DNA of 64,000 nucleotides from an uncultured Ruminiclostridium sp. (GCA_947627695.1 CANQXF010000004.1:1-64000); one strand, 5' to 3'. Counted from the stretch's first letter, positions 9,442 to 19,837 are shown. Numbers and translations are program-made. Notes: a model not told the origin generated them from the sequence alone.

Positions 9442-12400
9442 ATGACACATTCAACGCTGATAAACGGCAGAAAGCTGAGAGGAAAGCTGAAAAAGATGCG
9501 CAGACAGCTTGAGGAACGGGAGGGCTTGCGGGAAAACCGCCTTTTCGAGTCACAGTTACAGGAATTGACAAAAACCGCCGCAGGGCAGTTCTTCCCCCTT
9601 GAGGAGGGACTGCCGCCCTTGGGAGCAAAGACGGCGGCGTTAAGCGAGATTTCCGACGAAAGCGTTTGCGAGCTGATACAAAAGGAAAAGCTGACACGAT
9701 ATATAAGCGAGGAAGAGCTGAGCAGTCTTATGTGGACCAGCCGTTTCTGCCTTATTTCCTTTGCCTTGCAGGACAAGGCGGGGGAGGGAGAAAAATACCT
9801 GAGCAAAATGTACGCCCTGCTGGACGTGGATTTTGAAAGGCTTGAGGAGCTGAGCCGGATGGACGGCGCTTTCCGTCAGGACGAGGTATACTGTCGCTCT
9901 ACCCGTTCCACAAGAAGAACGTACCGCGCTCACGCCGCGGCAATATCACGGGCGGCGGGGATAGAGCAGGAAAAATACACCAGGGAGCTGGTTAGCCGCA
10001 GTATAAAAAGCGGCGAACATCTGGGCAAGGTGATAGAAACGGACTATCGCCGCGTTTTTCCATATATCGGCTTCGGAAAATATTTCTGGTGGCTGATGAT
10101 AATAAGCGCTTTGCTGTCGGTGGGAGTGGGACTGCTCACAAACCTGTGGCTTTCACTGCTTGTGTTTTTCCCCGCTGTGGGCGCGGTGAAGCCGCTGGCG
10201 GATATGGCGGCGGCAAGGCGGGCAAGGTCGGACAGGCTGGCGAAGATAGAGATAGGCGAGGAGATACCCGCCGAGGGAAAGACCGCCTGCGTGCTGTCCG
10301 CTTTGGTTTCAGACGAGAACAGCCTTGAACAGGCGTTGAAAAATCTCTTCACCGCAAAGCTGAAAAATCCTCAGGAAGGGATAGTTTTTGCTTTGCTGTG
10401 CGACCTGCCTGCCGCTAAGGAAGAGGAAACTCCCGCCGACGACCTGCTTTTTTCCGCCGCGGACAGGCTGAAAGAGGAAATTTTTCCTCAAAGCGTGATT
10501 ATTTTCAGAAGAAGAAAATACAGCCCCACTATGGGAATGTGGCAGGGCTTTGACCGAAAGCGGGGAGCAGTGGAGGAGCTGCTCACCTTTATGGACGGGA
10601 AAAAGGGGGATTTCCGCTATATCAGCGGGAACGCCGAGGAGCTGAAAAGCTGTGTGTTTTTGACGGCGCTGGACTTTGACACCGTGCCGCTGATGGACAG
10701 TGTGAGGGAGCTTATCTCCGCCGCTATCCACCCGCTGAACGAGGAATACGGCATTATTGCGCCAAGGTGCGGGAGCGACCTTTCCTCAACGCTGAAAACG
10801 CCCTTTGCCCGCATTATGGCGGGAAACGGCGGCGTCAGCGGTATCTCCGCTTACGACAGCTTTTGCGGGGAGTTTTACTTCGACTGTTTCGGCGAGGGCA
10901 TTTTCTGCGGGAAAGGGCTGATAAAAAAGGACTCCTTTCTGAAAAACTGCAAGGGCGCTTTTCCCGCCGAGAGAGTGCTGTCCCACGACATACTGGAGGG
11001 GGGACTGTGCAACGTGGCGTTTGACGGGGAGGCGGAATTTTCCGACAGCTTTCCCGCCTCGTCACGCTCATTCTTCAAGCGCTCTCACCGCTGGCTGAGA
11101 GGAGATTTTCAAAATCTGCGGTTTCTTTTCAAAAAAGGCTTTTCCCCGCTGACACGATTTAAACTGCTGGATAATTTCAGACGGGGGATAAACCCGCCGC
11201 TGATAATGGCGATGTTTTTCCTCTCCTGCTTTGTGGAAAACGGCTCTGCGCTGGCGGCGGGGGCGTATCTTGCCGCTTTGCTCCCCTTTCTGCCGCCGCT
11301 TGCCGCCGCAGTTCAAAGAGGCTTTGCCTTTGGGGTGACAAGGCGGTTTTATTCCCCAATAATCAGCGAAACATCGCAAATTTTGTTAAGGGCGCTGGCG
11401 GAAATCATGACACTGCCCAAAGCGGTTTTGATTTCCCTTGACGCCTTGTGGAAAACGGTTTGGAGAAATCTTGTCACAAAGAAAAATCTGCTTCAGTGGA
11501 CCACCAGCGGACTGCTGGAACGCTCCGCTTTTAAAGGGGGAGTATGGGGACTGCTGTCGGGATTTGCGCTGTCGCTTTTACTGCTTGGCTGCTGTATTTA
11601 CGGGGAAAGCTGTTCCGTTGTTGCGGCGCTGATAATGTGCGGCGGCTTTCCTGCGCTGGTGTACTGGGACAAGCCCTCTAACAGCGGGCGCAGGGGACTT
11701 AAAAAAGAGCAGAGGGCGGAGCTGCTTTGCGAAACGGAAAAGATGTTCAGCTTTTACACCGCCTACACCACGGCGGAAACGGGGTTTTTGCCCCCTGACA
11801 ACGTGCAGTATTATCCCGTTTATCGGGTGTGCCCCCGCACCTCTCCCACAAATATAGGAATGTATCTGCTGTCTGCCGCCTGCGTGTGCGGGCTGGGGAT
11901 AATTTCTGAGGAGGAATTTATCCTGCGTGTGGGGCAGACCCTTGACACGGTGGAAAGGCTGAAAAAGTGGCGGGGGAATTTGTACAACTGGTATGACGTG
12001 CGGGAGCTTGCCCCCGTTTCCTCCTTCGTTTCCACCGTGGACAGCGGGAATTTCGTCTGCTGTCTTATCGCCGTCAAGGAAATGCTGAAAAGGGTAAAGG
12101 GCGGGGAGCTTCTTGCCGCAAGGTGCGAAAAAATAGCGGATCACACCGACCTTGCCGCCTTTTACTGCAAGAAAAGAAAGCTGTTCAGCATAGGCTTTGA
12201 CGAAAGCACGCAAAAGCTGTCCCCTCACCGCTATGATATGCTGATGTCGGAGGCGAGACTGACCAGCTACTACGCCATTGCAACGGGGCAGGCGCCGAAG
12301 GAACACTGGCGGGCGCTTTCCCGAACAATGTCGAGAAGCGGGAGATATGCGGGAGCAGTGGCGTGGACGGGGACTATGTTCGAGTTTTATATGCCTGAGC

Positions 12401-15400
12401 TGCTGTTGACTTCAAAGGAGGGGAGTATGAGCTATGAGGCTTTGAAATTTGCCTTTCACTGTCAGAAGCGGAGGGGCGAGCCTTTCGGCATTTCCGAAAG
12501 TGGGTATTACGCCTTTGACGGCGAGCTGAACTTTCAGTACAAGGCTCACGGCGTGCAGACCACCGCTTTAAAGGACGGAATGGACAGGGAGAGAGTTGTG
12601 AGCCCTTACTCCAGCTTTCTCACCCTGTCGAGAGAGCCTTACGAAAGCTGGAACAATCTGGCAAAGCTGAAAAAAGAGGGAGCTTACGACCCCGAATTCG
12701 GCTTTTACGAGGCGGTGGACTACACCCCTCAGCGTGTGGGGACGAAAGCGATAGTCAAAAGCCATATGGCTCACCATGTGGGAATGAGCATTGCGGGAGC
12801 TGCAAACGCTCTGGCGGACAATATCTGCTCAAGGCTGTTCCTCAGCGACGACAAGATGAGGAGAGCCGAGGAGCTGTTGGAGGAACGTGTTATGGCAGGC
12901 GAAAAGGTGCTGAAAACGTTAAAGCGGAAAAGCGGAGAGCTGAAGCCCCCTGCGCTGAGAGAGGAGATAACGAGACATTCCCTGAAAAATTCTCCCGTGA
13001 ACATTTTAGGCGGGGGAAAGCTGTCCGTTTACAACAGCGCAAACGGAAGATCATACTGCTGTTTTGACGGAAAGACCGCTTTCGGCGGACGGGAGAACGG
13101 CGGCTCTTTCTTCGGCTACTGTACGGAAAAGAAAATTTATCCTTTCCTTTACGCGGGGGACGGAAGCGGGGAGCTTAAAACCGTCTTTTCCTCGGAGGAG
13201 AGCGAATATTCCCTCAGAGATAAGGAGCTTTCCCTTTCAATGACGGTGAGCGCGGATATAAAAAATAACGGTGAGATACGCAAATTCAAGGCTGTAAACA
13301 GAGGAAAAAGCAAAAAGCTTCTTACCCTTTGCGCTTACTGTCAGCCCGTGTTTGCGGCGGAACGGGACTACCGAGCCCACCCCGTGTTTATGGATATGTT
13401 TATGAACGTAAGGTACGACAGGGAAAAGGACCTGTTCCTGCTGTGGAGGAACGACAGGAACGGCGGCAGATCCTTTGCCTGCGCCGTGGGATTTATGAAA
13501 AGAGAGGATATGACCTACTGCCTTTCAAGGGAAAAATGCACGGACAGCAGACCCTTTTCATTCTTCCAGAATGCGCTGATAAGGGAGAACGTGGACAGCA
13601 GTCTGCCCTATCCCTGCCTGTTTATCAAGGCGGCGATAAGCCTTGACGCAGGGGAGAGCAGGGAGCAGACGCTATTTTTCCGCTATGGGGATACCGTGGA
13701 GCAGGCGATTAAAGGAGCTGAAAAACTGCGCAAAGAGGGAATTTCGGAAAGCGAACCCTTTGCGCCGCCACCGCTGTCCTTGTCAACGCTCCACGGCTCA
13801 ATGGCGGCGAAGGCGCTCCCCGCCCTGCTTTACGGCGAAACGGAGCAGGAGGAGATAATAAAGGCGAGGGGGAAAAATACGCTTTCCCGCCACAGCTTGT
13901 GGAAATACGGCATTTCGGGGGATATTCCCCTGCTGGTGTTCGTTTACGACAGCGATACTGCCGCCTGCGGAGTCCGTATGAAAGGGGGACTGGAGCAGGG
14001 AGGAATAAAATGCGACCTTGTGGCTTTATGCGCCGACGGCTTGCAGAAAAAGGCGGCTGAACAGCAGATGAACGGCTGCGGCTATGCTCTGATAACGGCG
14101 GAGCTGTCGGAGGAGGAGCTTACCTTGGTGTACGCTTTAGCGGCGAGGGTAATAAAAATAGGCGAGCCGCCCGCAAGGAAAAAGGAGCCGCCCGCACTGC
14201 CCATACTCCCCTCGTTCCACAAGGAGGAAGAGGACGGATTTACGGAAGAGGGCTACGTCGTGTCCTCCTCCGCGCCCATACGGTGCAACGTTATGGCGAA
14301 CAAGGATTTCGGAACGCTGGTATCTCAGAACAGTCTTGGCTTCACCTGGGCGAAAAACAGCCGTGAAAACAAGCTGACCCCCTGGAACAACGACCCTATC
14401 CGTGACAACAGGGGCGAGCTTCTGCTGATAGAACGGGGCGGGCGGTTCTTCGACCTGATAAGGGGGAGCAGGGCGTTTTTCTCTCCGTCCGAGTGCAGGT
14501 GGGAGGGGCTTGCGGCGGGGCTTTCCTGCTGTGTCCGCGAGCAGGTCTACACTGAGGGAATGGGAAAGGTGATAGACCTGACTTTGGAAAACAGCGGGGA
14601 AAAGGCGGCGGAGCTTCGCCTGTGTTACCGTATTCAACCTGTTTTGGGCGGGGACAGCGGGGCGTGCAGTGCTGTTTGCTTTGGTGAAAACAACGCCGTT
14701 ACGGTGGTAAATCCCCTTGACCCGTATTTTCACGGGGGAATGGCTGTCTGCTGTTCCAAAGCGGCAAAATTCCTCACAAAGGAAAGCGCTTTTGACGCAG
14801 GGGACTTTTCCTCCGCAAAAGAGCGATTGGACAGGACTTACTGCGAGATAATCTCCGTTATAGTTCCCCTTAAGCTCCCGCCAAAAAGCAAGGAACGAAT
14901 AAGGTTCATTTTAGGGTACTGTGATGATCCCGCCAAGGCGGCGGAGTACGTCAGGGGGCTTGAGGGAAAGCCCTGCGGGTACGTTTTGAAAAACCGCTTC
15001 CTGCTTTCAAGTCCCGACGAGGGGCTGAACAGGCTGTTCAATATCTGGCTCCCTCATCAGGCGCTTGCCTGCCGACTGTGGGCGAGGACGGGATTTTTCC
15101 AGAACGGCGGCGCATACGGCTTTCGTGACCAGCTCCAGGACTGCCTTGCGATAATGTATTTTGACCCCGAAATCGCAAAGGAGCATATTTACCGCTGCTG
15201 TGAAAGTCAGTTCCCCGAGGGGGACGTGCTCCACTGGTGGCATATTCTTGGCGACGTTAAGGCAGGGATAAGGACGCGTTACAGCGACGATCTGCTGTGG
15301 CTGCCCTACGTCGCCTGCGACTGGCAGGAAAAGATCGGCGAGGAGGGCTTCTGGGAGAGGGAGCTTCCCTACTGCACCGCCCCTGTTTTAGAGGAGGGGC

Positions 15401-16317
15401 AGGAGGAGAGCTTTACTCAGACGGGACTTTCCGACTTTAAGGAAAGCCTTTATTCCCACTGCAAGAGGGCGATGGAAAAGGGCTTTTCCAAGGGGGAGAA
15501 CGGACTGCTGAAGATCGGCGGCGGGGACTGGAACGACGGCTACAACAACGTTGGCGCAAAGGGCAAAGGCGAAAGCGTGTGGCTTTCAATGTTCTATATA
15601 ATGTGCGGAAAAAAATTCGCCGCCGCCGCAAGGGAAATGCGGGACGACGAATACGCCGACAAGCTGGAAAAGCGGGTGTCACAGCTCACCGTTTCGGTGG
15701 AGGAGAACTGCTGGGACGGCGACAGGTATATCCGTGCCTTTTACGACAACGGGGAAAAAATGGGCGCGGCGGAATGTGACGCCTGCCGCATAGACCTGCT
15801 TCCACAGGCGTTTTCCGTTTTGTGCGGACTGCCTGACGCTTCAAGGTGCGAGACGGCTCTGAACACCGCCTACAACGAGCTTGTGGACGAGGAAAACGGG
15901 ATAATCAAGCTGTTTTCTCCGCCCTTTTCCCCCGAAAAAAGCAAACAGAAGCCGGGCTACGTCATGTACTACCCCGAGGGGCTGAGAGAAAACGGCGGGC
16001 AATACACCCACGCCGCCGTGTGGTACTGCCTTGCCTGCTTCAAAATGGGGCAGAGGGAACGGGGCGTTCGTCTGCTGAAAATGCTTGACCCCACCAAAAA
16101 GCCGCCTGCTTTCGGCAGGGAGCCGTACTTCATCACGGCGGACATTTACACCAATCCCCACTGCTACGGCAGAGGCGGCTGGTCGATGTACACGGGAGCA
16201 GCGGCGTGGTACTGGAAGTGCATTTTTGAGGGACTGCTGGGAGGAGAGATGAAGAAGGGGAAGGTGAAGTTCGCAGGGGAGTTGCCGGAAGGAACGGAAA
16301 TCACGGTTGAAAGTTAA
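9442..16317 (+). CDS. Giant GH94 / cyclic beta-1,2-glucan synthase-like protein
   Basis: A 2291-aa membrane protein with the domain order of NdvB-type cyclic glucan synthases. A GT84-like glycosyltransferase region lies at about 280-560 (LTALDFDTVPLMDSV, LSHDILEGGL). It is bracketed by membrane clusters near 212-250, 580-617 and 700-740. A glycoamylase-like domain follows at about 766-1136 (MPELLLTSKEGSMSYEALKF). Two beta-sandwich stretches come next, then a C-terminal GH94 phosphorylase-type (alpha/alpha)6 domain with RDQLQDCLA and GGGDWNDGYN, whose Asp is the expected general acid. It probably makes or trims a beta-glucan for the envelope, though product and linkage cannot be read from sequence. 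I use ATG 9442 (AGGAAAGGAAAA upstream), not the GTG at 9409. Confidence 0.9.
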   Translation: MTHSTLINGRKLRGKLKKMRRQLEEREGLRENRLFESQLQELTKTAAGQFFPLEEGLPPLGAKTAALSEISDESVCELIQKEKLTRYISEEELSSLMWTSRFCLISFALQDKAGEGEKYLSKMYALLDVDFERLEELSRMDGAFRQDEVYCRSTRSTRRTYRAHAAAISRAAGIEQEKYTRELVSRSIKSGEHLGKVIETDYRRVFPYIGFGKYFWWLMIISALLSVGVGLLTNLWLSLLVFFPAVGAVKPLADMAAARRARSDRLAKIEIGEEIPAEGKTACVLSALVSDENSLEQALKNLFTAKLKNPQEGIVFALLCDLPAAKEEETPADDLLFSAADRLKEEIFPQSVIIFRRRKYSPTMGMWQGFDRKRGAVEELLTFMDGKKGDFRYISGNAEELKSCVFLTALDFDTVPLMDSVRELISAAIHPLNEEYGIIAPRCGSDLSSTLKTPFARIMAGNGGVSGISAYDSFCGEFYFDCFGEGIFCGKGLIKKDSFLKNCKGAFPAERVLSHDILEGGLCNVAFDGEAEFSDSFPASSRSFFKRSHRWLRGDFQNLRFLFKKGFSPLTRFKLLDNFRRGINPPLIMAMFFLSCFVENGSALAAGAYLAALLPFLPPLAAAVQRGFAFGVTRRFYSPIISETSQILLRALAEIMTLPKAVLISLDALWKTVWRNLVTKKNLLQWTTSGLLERSAFKGGVWGLLSGFALSLLLLGCCIYGESCSVVAALIMCGGFPALVYWDKPSNSGRRGLKKEQRAELLCETEKMFSFYTAYTTAETGFLPPDNVQYYPVYRVCPRTSPTNIGMYLLSAACVCGLGIISEEEFILRVGQTLDTVERLKKWRGNLYNWYDVRELAPVSSFVSTVDSGNFVCCLIAVKEMLKRVKGGELLAARCEKIADHTDLAAFYCKKRKLFSIGFDESTQKLSPHRYDMLMSEARLTSYYAIATGQAPKEHWRALSRTMSRSGRYAGAVAWTGTMFEFYMPELLLTSKEGSMSYEALKFAFHCQKRRGEPFGISESGYYAFDGELNFQYKAHGVQTTALKDGMDRERVVSPYSSFLTLSREPYESWNNLAKLKKEGAYDPEFGFYEAVDYTPQRVGTKAIVKSHMAHHVGMSIAGAANALADNICSRLFLSDDKMRRAEELLEERVMAGEKVLKTLKRKSGELKPPALREEITRHSLKNSPVNILGGGKLSVYNSANGRSYCCFDGKTAFGGRENGGSFFGYCTEKKIYPFLYAGDGSGELKTVFSSEESEYSLRDKELSLSMTVSADIKNNGEIRKFKAVNRGKSKKLLTLCAYCQPVFAAERDYRAHPVFMDMFMNVRYDREKDLFLLWRNDRNGGRSFACAVGFMKREDMTYCLSREKCTDSRPFSFFQNALIRENVDSSLPYPCLFIKAAISLDAGESREQTLFFRYGDTVEQAIKGAEKLRKEGISESEPFAPPPLSLSTLHGSMAAKALPALLYGETEQEEIIKARGKNTLSRHSLWKYGISGDIPLLVFVYDSDTAACGVRMKGGLEQGGIKCDLVALCADGLQKKAAEQQMNGCGYALITAELSEEELTLVYALAARVIKIGEPPARKKEPPALPILPSFHKEEEDGFTEEGYVVSSSAPIRCNVMANKDFGTLVSQNSLGFTWAKNSRENKLTPWNNDPIRDNRGELLLIERGGRFFDLIRGSRAFFSPSECRWEGLAAGLSCCVREQVYTEGMGKVIDLTLENSGEKAAELRLCYRIQPVLGGDSGACSAVCFGENNAVTVVNPLDPYFHGGMAVCCSKAAKFLTKESAFDAGDFSSAKERLDRTYCEIISVIVPLKLPPKSKERIRFILGYCDDPAKAAEYVRGLEGKPCGYVLKNRFLLSSPDEGLNRLFNIWLPHQALACRLWARTGFFQNGGAYGFRDQLQDCLAIMYFDPEIAKEHIYRCCESQFPEGDVLHWWHILGDVKAGIRTRYSDDLLWLPYVACDWQEKIGEEGFWERELPYCTAPVLEEGQEESFTQTGLSDFKESLYSHCKRAMEKGFSKGENGLLKIGGGDWNDGYNNVGAKGKGESVWLSMFYIMCGKKFAAAAREMRDDEYADKLEKRVSQLTVSVEENCWDGDRYIRAFYDNGEKMGAAECDACRIDLLPQAFSVLCGLPDASRCETALNTAYNELVDEENGIIKLFSPPFSPEKSKQKPGYVMYYPEGLRENGGQYTHAAVWYCLACFKMGQRERGVRLLKMLDPTKKPPAFGREPYFITADIYTNPHCYGRGGWSMYTGAAAWYWKCIFEGLLGGEMKKGKVKFAGELPEGTEITVES

Positions 16318-16492
16318 AAATGCAAAGTGCAAAGTGTAAAGTTGTGGTATTTTTCGCCTTTGGCGAAAAATGGATTTGAAATGACAAGTGCTGATTTAGA
16401 GGTTTACCCTTAAATCAGCACTTTTTATTCAAATAATTTTTGCGAAGCAAAAACTCCACCACTGTCAACTGTCAACTGTACACTGTCAACTT
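16305..16492. repeat. Heptamer element with stem-loop core, between convergent genes
   Basis: Arms of AAAGTGC/AAAGTGT units and CTGTCAACTGTCAACTGTA enclose TTTTTCGCCTTTGGCGAAAA and a stem AGTGCTGATTTA...TAAATCAGCACTTTTT. The left arm carries the GH94 stop (AGTTAA). The right arm carries the stop of the convergent glycosyltransferase (AGTTGA). The T-run after the stem suggests it also acts as a terminator. Confidence 0.85.
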
Positions 16493-17406
16493 ATCTTTCG
16501 TTGTGGTTTTGTCGCTTTTGCAGAATTTTTCCTTACTGCGAACGCCGCTATTTTTCCAAGATTGTAGCCGAATCCCTCCAGCGTCCTCGCTCGCCATACT
16601 CTGACGAAAAGCCAGCAGAACGTGACAAGCACCGTCTTTATCCTGCGGAATATGAGGTCCTTCCTGTAAAAATCCGCCTCGGGGGCACTGACGAAGAAAT
16701 CCTCAACGTAGCGGTTGGCTTCAAGGTAATTCCCTATGCAGCTTATATCAGTAAGACCCGTAATGCTGTTGTTGCGGCAGGTGTAGATGTAGGTCCTGTT
16801 GCTTATAACGGCGGTCTTTTCCGAATAGTAGAAAAGTATGGGGATAATATATGCGTCCTCAAAAGTCATTCTGGGGAAGAAGACGTTGTTGCGGGTGAAA
16901 AGGCTTTTTCTCCACAGCTTGCTCCACAGGTAGCTCCTTATGGAAATATCTCTCAGCACTGCTCCCATAATGCTGTCGGTGCAGAAAACGCCGCCGTGGT
17001 GGATTATCTTGCTGGAGCGCAGGTGTTCGCCGTTCTCGTCACAGCAGCAGTAGCCGCAGCACACTACGTCCGCGTCGGCGGATTTTGCGGCGGAATACAG
17101 CTTTTCCAGATGGTCGGGGGCGAAAGCGTCGTCTCCGTCAAGAAAGGCGATATATTCTCCCCTCGCCTCACGGATACCTCTGTTCCTGACTGCGCCAACG
17201 CCGCTGTTTTCCTGCCGTATCAGGCGAAAGCGGGGGTCATCGGTATAGGAGAGGGCTATCTCCGCCGAATTGTCGGGAGAGCCGTCGTCTATCATTATCA
17301 CTTCAAAATCCTGAAAGGTCTGCTTTGCCGCGGAATCAAGACAGCGGCGCAGATATTTTTCTACTTTATATATGGGAACGATAACGCTTATTGCAGGGGT
17401 CTGCAT
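16486..17406 (-). CDS. GT2-family glycosyltransferase
   Basis: Cytoplasmic GT-A enzyme transferring a sugar from a nucleotide donor, probably in polysaccharide or teichoic acid synthesis. N-terminal motifs are SVIVPIYKVEKYLRRCLDS, VIMIDDGSPDNS and the DXD-type metal site AFLDGDDAF near residue 93. Length 306 aa. GGAGG lies 5 nt before the ATG. It starts 12 nt after the preceding GT2 gene and forms a pair with it. The C-terminus is basic without a clear membrane segment. The stop TGA is supplied by a heptamer (AGT TGA CAG). Confidence 0.92.
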   Translation of the reverse strand: MQTPAISVIVPIYKVEKYLRRCLDSAAKQTFQDFEVIMIDDGSPDNSAEIALSYTDDPRFRLIRQENSGVGAVRNRGIREARGEYIAFLDGDDAFAPDHLEKLYSAAKSADADVVCCGYCCCDENGEHLRSSKIIHHGGVFCTDSIMGAVLRDISIRSYLWSKLWRKSLFTRNNVFFPRMTFEDAYIIPILFYYSEKTAVISNRTYIYTCRNNSITGLTDISCIGNYLEANRYVEDFFVSAPEADFYRKDLIFRRIKTVLVTFCWLFVRVWRARTLEGFGYNLGKIAAFAVRKNSAKATKPQRKIS

Positions 17407-17418
17407 TTTTTCCTCCTT

Positions 17419-18300
17419 TTACGAACTTGCGGAAAGGTTGTTTTTGACTGTATCCTCGTTTGTGCCGCCCATCAGGGCGCTCAGTATCTCTCCAAGCTCA
17501 AGCCGCGCGTGCAGAAAATATGTTGTCGCCGCAGTCTGGGCGGCGTTGAAAAGCATTGAAGCGGGAAGCTTTACGCCCATTTTCTTTAAAGCAAGGCGGG
17601 CGTTCCTCCTTGCAAGGGAATAATCCTCAACGCTCTGAAAGGTGGACATTGAGGTGGTACTGCCGTTCCTGCGGGTGTAGAGATAGCACCGTTCCTTTAT
17701 CACAGCGATGTTCTTTGCGCGGGCGGTGAGCTGGGGAACTATCTCGCTGTCCTCGAACATATGAAGTGGGAAAAGAATATTATTTTCCGTGAAAAGCTCC
17801 CGCTTGTATATTTTGCCGCAGATATTGCTTTTCACCGTTATATCTCTCACCATTGAGCCGAGAATTTTTTCGGCGGGATAAACGCCCCTTGCTTTTACCA
17901 GTCTTTTGGGGCTGAGCTTTTCCCCGCTGTATATGTAATAGCCGCATATCGCAATATCCGCGTCGTTTTCCTCTGCGGCGGCGTAAAGCTTTTCAAGGCA
18001 GTAAGGCGTTAATGCGTCGTCGCTGTCAAGAAAGGTCACATACTTTCCCACGGCGTGGGAAAGGGCGGCGTTTCTCGCTCCGCCTGCGCCTTTGTTTTCC
18101 TGTCGGAGGAGGGAAAAGCGGCTATCCATGGTGAATTTCTCTGCAAGGACGGCGGAATTGTCCGTTGAGCCGTCGTCAACTATTATCGCCTCAAAGTCCG
18201 CAAAGGTCTGGACTTTTAAGGAATTTAAACATCTGCTTATGTAGCTTTCCCCGTTATACATGGGAATAACAACGCTTATCCTCGGTTTTTTCACTGTCAT
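17419..18300 (-). CDS. GT2-family glycosyltransferase
   Basis: Second GT2 enzyme, similar in plan to its neighbour: RISVVIPMYNGESYISRCLN, AIIVDDGSTDNS, and TFLDSDDAL as the DXD region. The paralogous pair probably arose by duplication and acts in the same glycan pathway. The track start at 18333 lacks a Shine-Dalgarno. ATG 18300 lies very close to AGGAG, and a GTG two codons later has better spacing, so the start is uncertain by a few residues. Acceptor unknown. Confidence 0.9.
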   Translation of the reverse strand: MTVKKPRISVVIPMYNGESYISRCLNSLKVQTFADFEAIIVDDGSTDNSAVLAEKFTMDSRFSLLRQENKGAGGARNAALSHAVGKYVTFLDSDDALTPYCLEKLYAAAEENDADIAICGYYIYSGEKLSPKRLVKARGVYPAEKILGSMVRDITVKSNICGKIYKRELFTENNILFPLHMFEDSEIVPQLTARAKNIAVIKERCYLYTRRNGSTTSMSTFQSVEDYSLARRNARLALKKMGVKLPASMLFNAAQTAATTYFLHARLELGEILSALMGGTNEDTVKNNLSASS

Positions 18301-18380
18301 TTCTCCTTTGTGCTTTTGTGACAAAGTATACATAGGAAAAATGACTTTTCAGTGACAAATAAATTACAAAAACGCAACAT

Positions 18381-18640
18381 TACAGTTCACAGTGTAAAGT
18401 GTAAAGTGCAAAGTTGTGGTATCCGGTACTTTCGGCAAGCCGAAAGTACGATCCAATATTGCTTGAATTTCCCTAAAGGAAATTCATTTTGCTCCGCAAA
18501 ACCGCAATATTGGACGCCTGCGGCGATAGATTTAGAATTGCCGCCTGCAAATTTGTACCTGTCATTTCAAATCCGTCCGCGAAGCGGACACCACAACTGT
18601 CAACTGTACACTGTACACTGTCAACTGTAAATTGTCAGGT
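18381..18640. repeat. Heptamer element with AATATTG core
   Basis: The arms enclose the hairpin GTACTTTCGGCAAGCCGAAA and the block GATCCAATATTGCTTGAATT with its inverse GCAATATTGGA. The usual TTGCAGGCGGCAATC core follows, in inverted form. The AATATTG block recurs inverted at 44925-45000. The element lies between the GT2 genes and the dapL stop. Confidence 0.85.
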
Positions 18641-19837
18641 TGTCAGCATTTTTTCCAGCCGTTTCATTGCTTCAGCAGTGTTCTCACGAGAGCCGAACGC
18701 AGTCATTCTGAACCAGCCCTCGCCGTTCTTGCCAAAGCCTGCGCCGGGAGTTCCAACAACCTCAGCTTCTTCAAGCAGCTTGCGGAAAAACGCCCAGCTG
18801 TCCATATTGTCTGGACAGCGGAACCAGATGTAAGGGCTGTTAAGTCCGCCTGTGAACTCTATCCCCAGCTTTGTAAAGGTCTCCGCCATAATTGCGGCGT
18901 TGTCAAGATAACCCTTTATGGTCTGTTTGCACTGGGCAAGTCCCTCTTCGGTGAATACCGCCTCCGCCGCCCTCTGAACGGGGTAGGAAACGCCGTTGAA
19001 CTTACTGCCCTGACGCCTTGCCCATATCTTGCGCACGCTGTAAGCAGTGCCGTCGGGAGCAGTAAATGTGAGCTGAGAGGGAATAACGGTATAGCCGCAG
19101 CGGGTGCCTGTAAAGCCCGCCGTCTTGGACAGGGAGCTTATCTCGATCGCGCAGTCCTTTGCGCCCTCTATCTCAAAAATGCTGTGGGGCAGGGCGGGGT
19201 CGGTGATGAACGCCTCGTAAGCGGCGTCAAAGATGATGACCGCCTTGTTTTTCAAAGCATACTCCACCCACTTTTCAAGCTGTTCCTTTGTATATACCGA
19301 GCCTGTGGGATTGTTGGGGGAGCAGAGATATATAAGATCTGCGGGAAAATCCGGGGGCATAGCCGCAAAGCCGTTTTCAGGCGTGCTGTCGGCGTAAAGT
19401 ATCTTCTTCCCGCCCATTGTGTTGGAGTCAACATAAACGGGGTAAGCGGGGTCGGTGACGAGGACGGTGTTTTCCTCGGAGAAAATGTCGTTTATGTTCC
19501 CACTGTCGGACTTTGCGCCGTCGCTGATGAAAATTTCCTCGCAGTCAAGCTCCACGCCTCTCTTGGCGTAATATCCCTTTACCGCCTCGCGGAGAAAATC
19601 ATAGCCCTGACCGCTGTCCTCGTAGCCTCGGAACGTCTCCTTCTTCCCCATTTCTGCGGCGGCCTTTTCCATAGCTGTCACTACGGCGGGAGCAAGGGGC
19701 TGTGTAACGTCGCCTATACCCATTTTTATCAGCTTGCAGTCGGGGTGAGCAGAAACGTATTCGTTCACCTGACGGCTTATTTCCTTGAAAAGATAGTTTT
19801 CCTTAAGGTCGAGAAAGTGATGGTTAAGTTGTGCCAT
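18635..19837 (-). CDS. dapL: LL-diaminopimelate aminotransferase
   Basis: PLP enzyme converting tetrahydrodipicolinate and glutamate directly to LL-diaminopimelate for lysine and peptidoglycan synthesis. Class I fold motifs seen are KMGIGDVTQPLAP, ETFRGYEDSGQGYDFLR, YLCSPNNPTGSVYT and the PLP lysine in SSLSKTAGFTGTRCGYTV. The 400-aa length matches DapL. It has a GGGGGT Shine-Dalgarno. The upstream regulator gene reads in the same direction, but a heptamer element lies between them. Confidence 0.95.
   Translation of the reverse strand: MAQLNHHFLDLKENYLFKEISRQVNEYVSAHPDCKLIKMGIGDVTQPLAPAVVTAMEKAAAEMGKKETFRGYEDSGQGYDFLREAVKGYYAKRGVELDCEEIFISDGAKSDSGNINDIFSEENTVLVTDPAYPVYVDSNTMGGKKILYADSTPENGFAAMPPDFPADLIYLCSPNNPTGSVYTKEQLEKWVEYALKNKAVIIFDAAYEAFITDPALPHSIFEIEGAKDCAIEISSLSKTAGFTGTRCGYTVIPSQLTFTAPDGTAYSVRKIWARRQGSKFNGVSYPVQRAAEAVFTEEGLAQCKQTIKGYLDNAAIMAETFTKLGIEFTGGLNSPYIWFRCPDNMDSWAFFRKLLEEAEVVGTPGAGFGKNGEGWFRMTAFGSRENTAEAMKRLEKMLTT

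Noticed and set aside
9422-16332. Many antisense ORFs opposite the GH94 gene, and likewise opposite addB, addA, rhaB and pyk
   Set aside because: Shadow frames of GC-rich coding sequence with low-complexity Arg/Pro/Ser/His composition and no family signature.
16501-17559. 352-aa plus-strand ORF over the glycosyltransferases
   Set aside because: It is antisense to two clear GT2 genes, has no recognisable domain and crosses their gene boundary.
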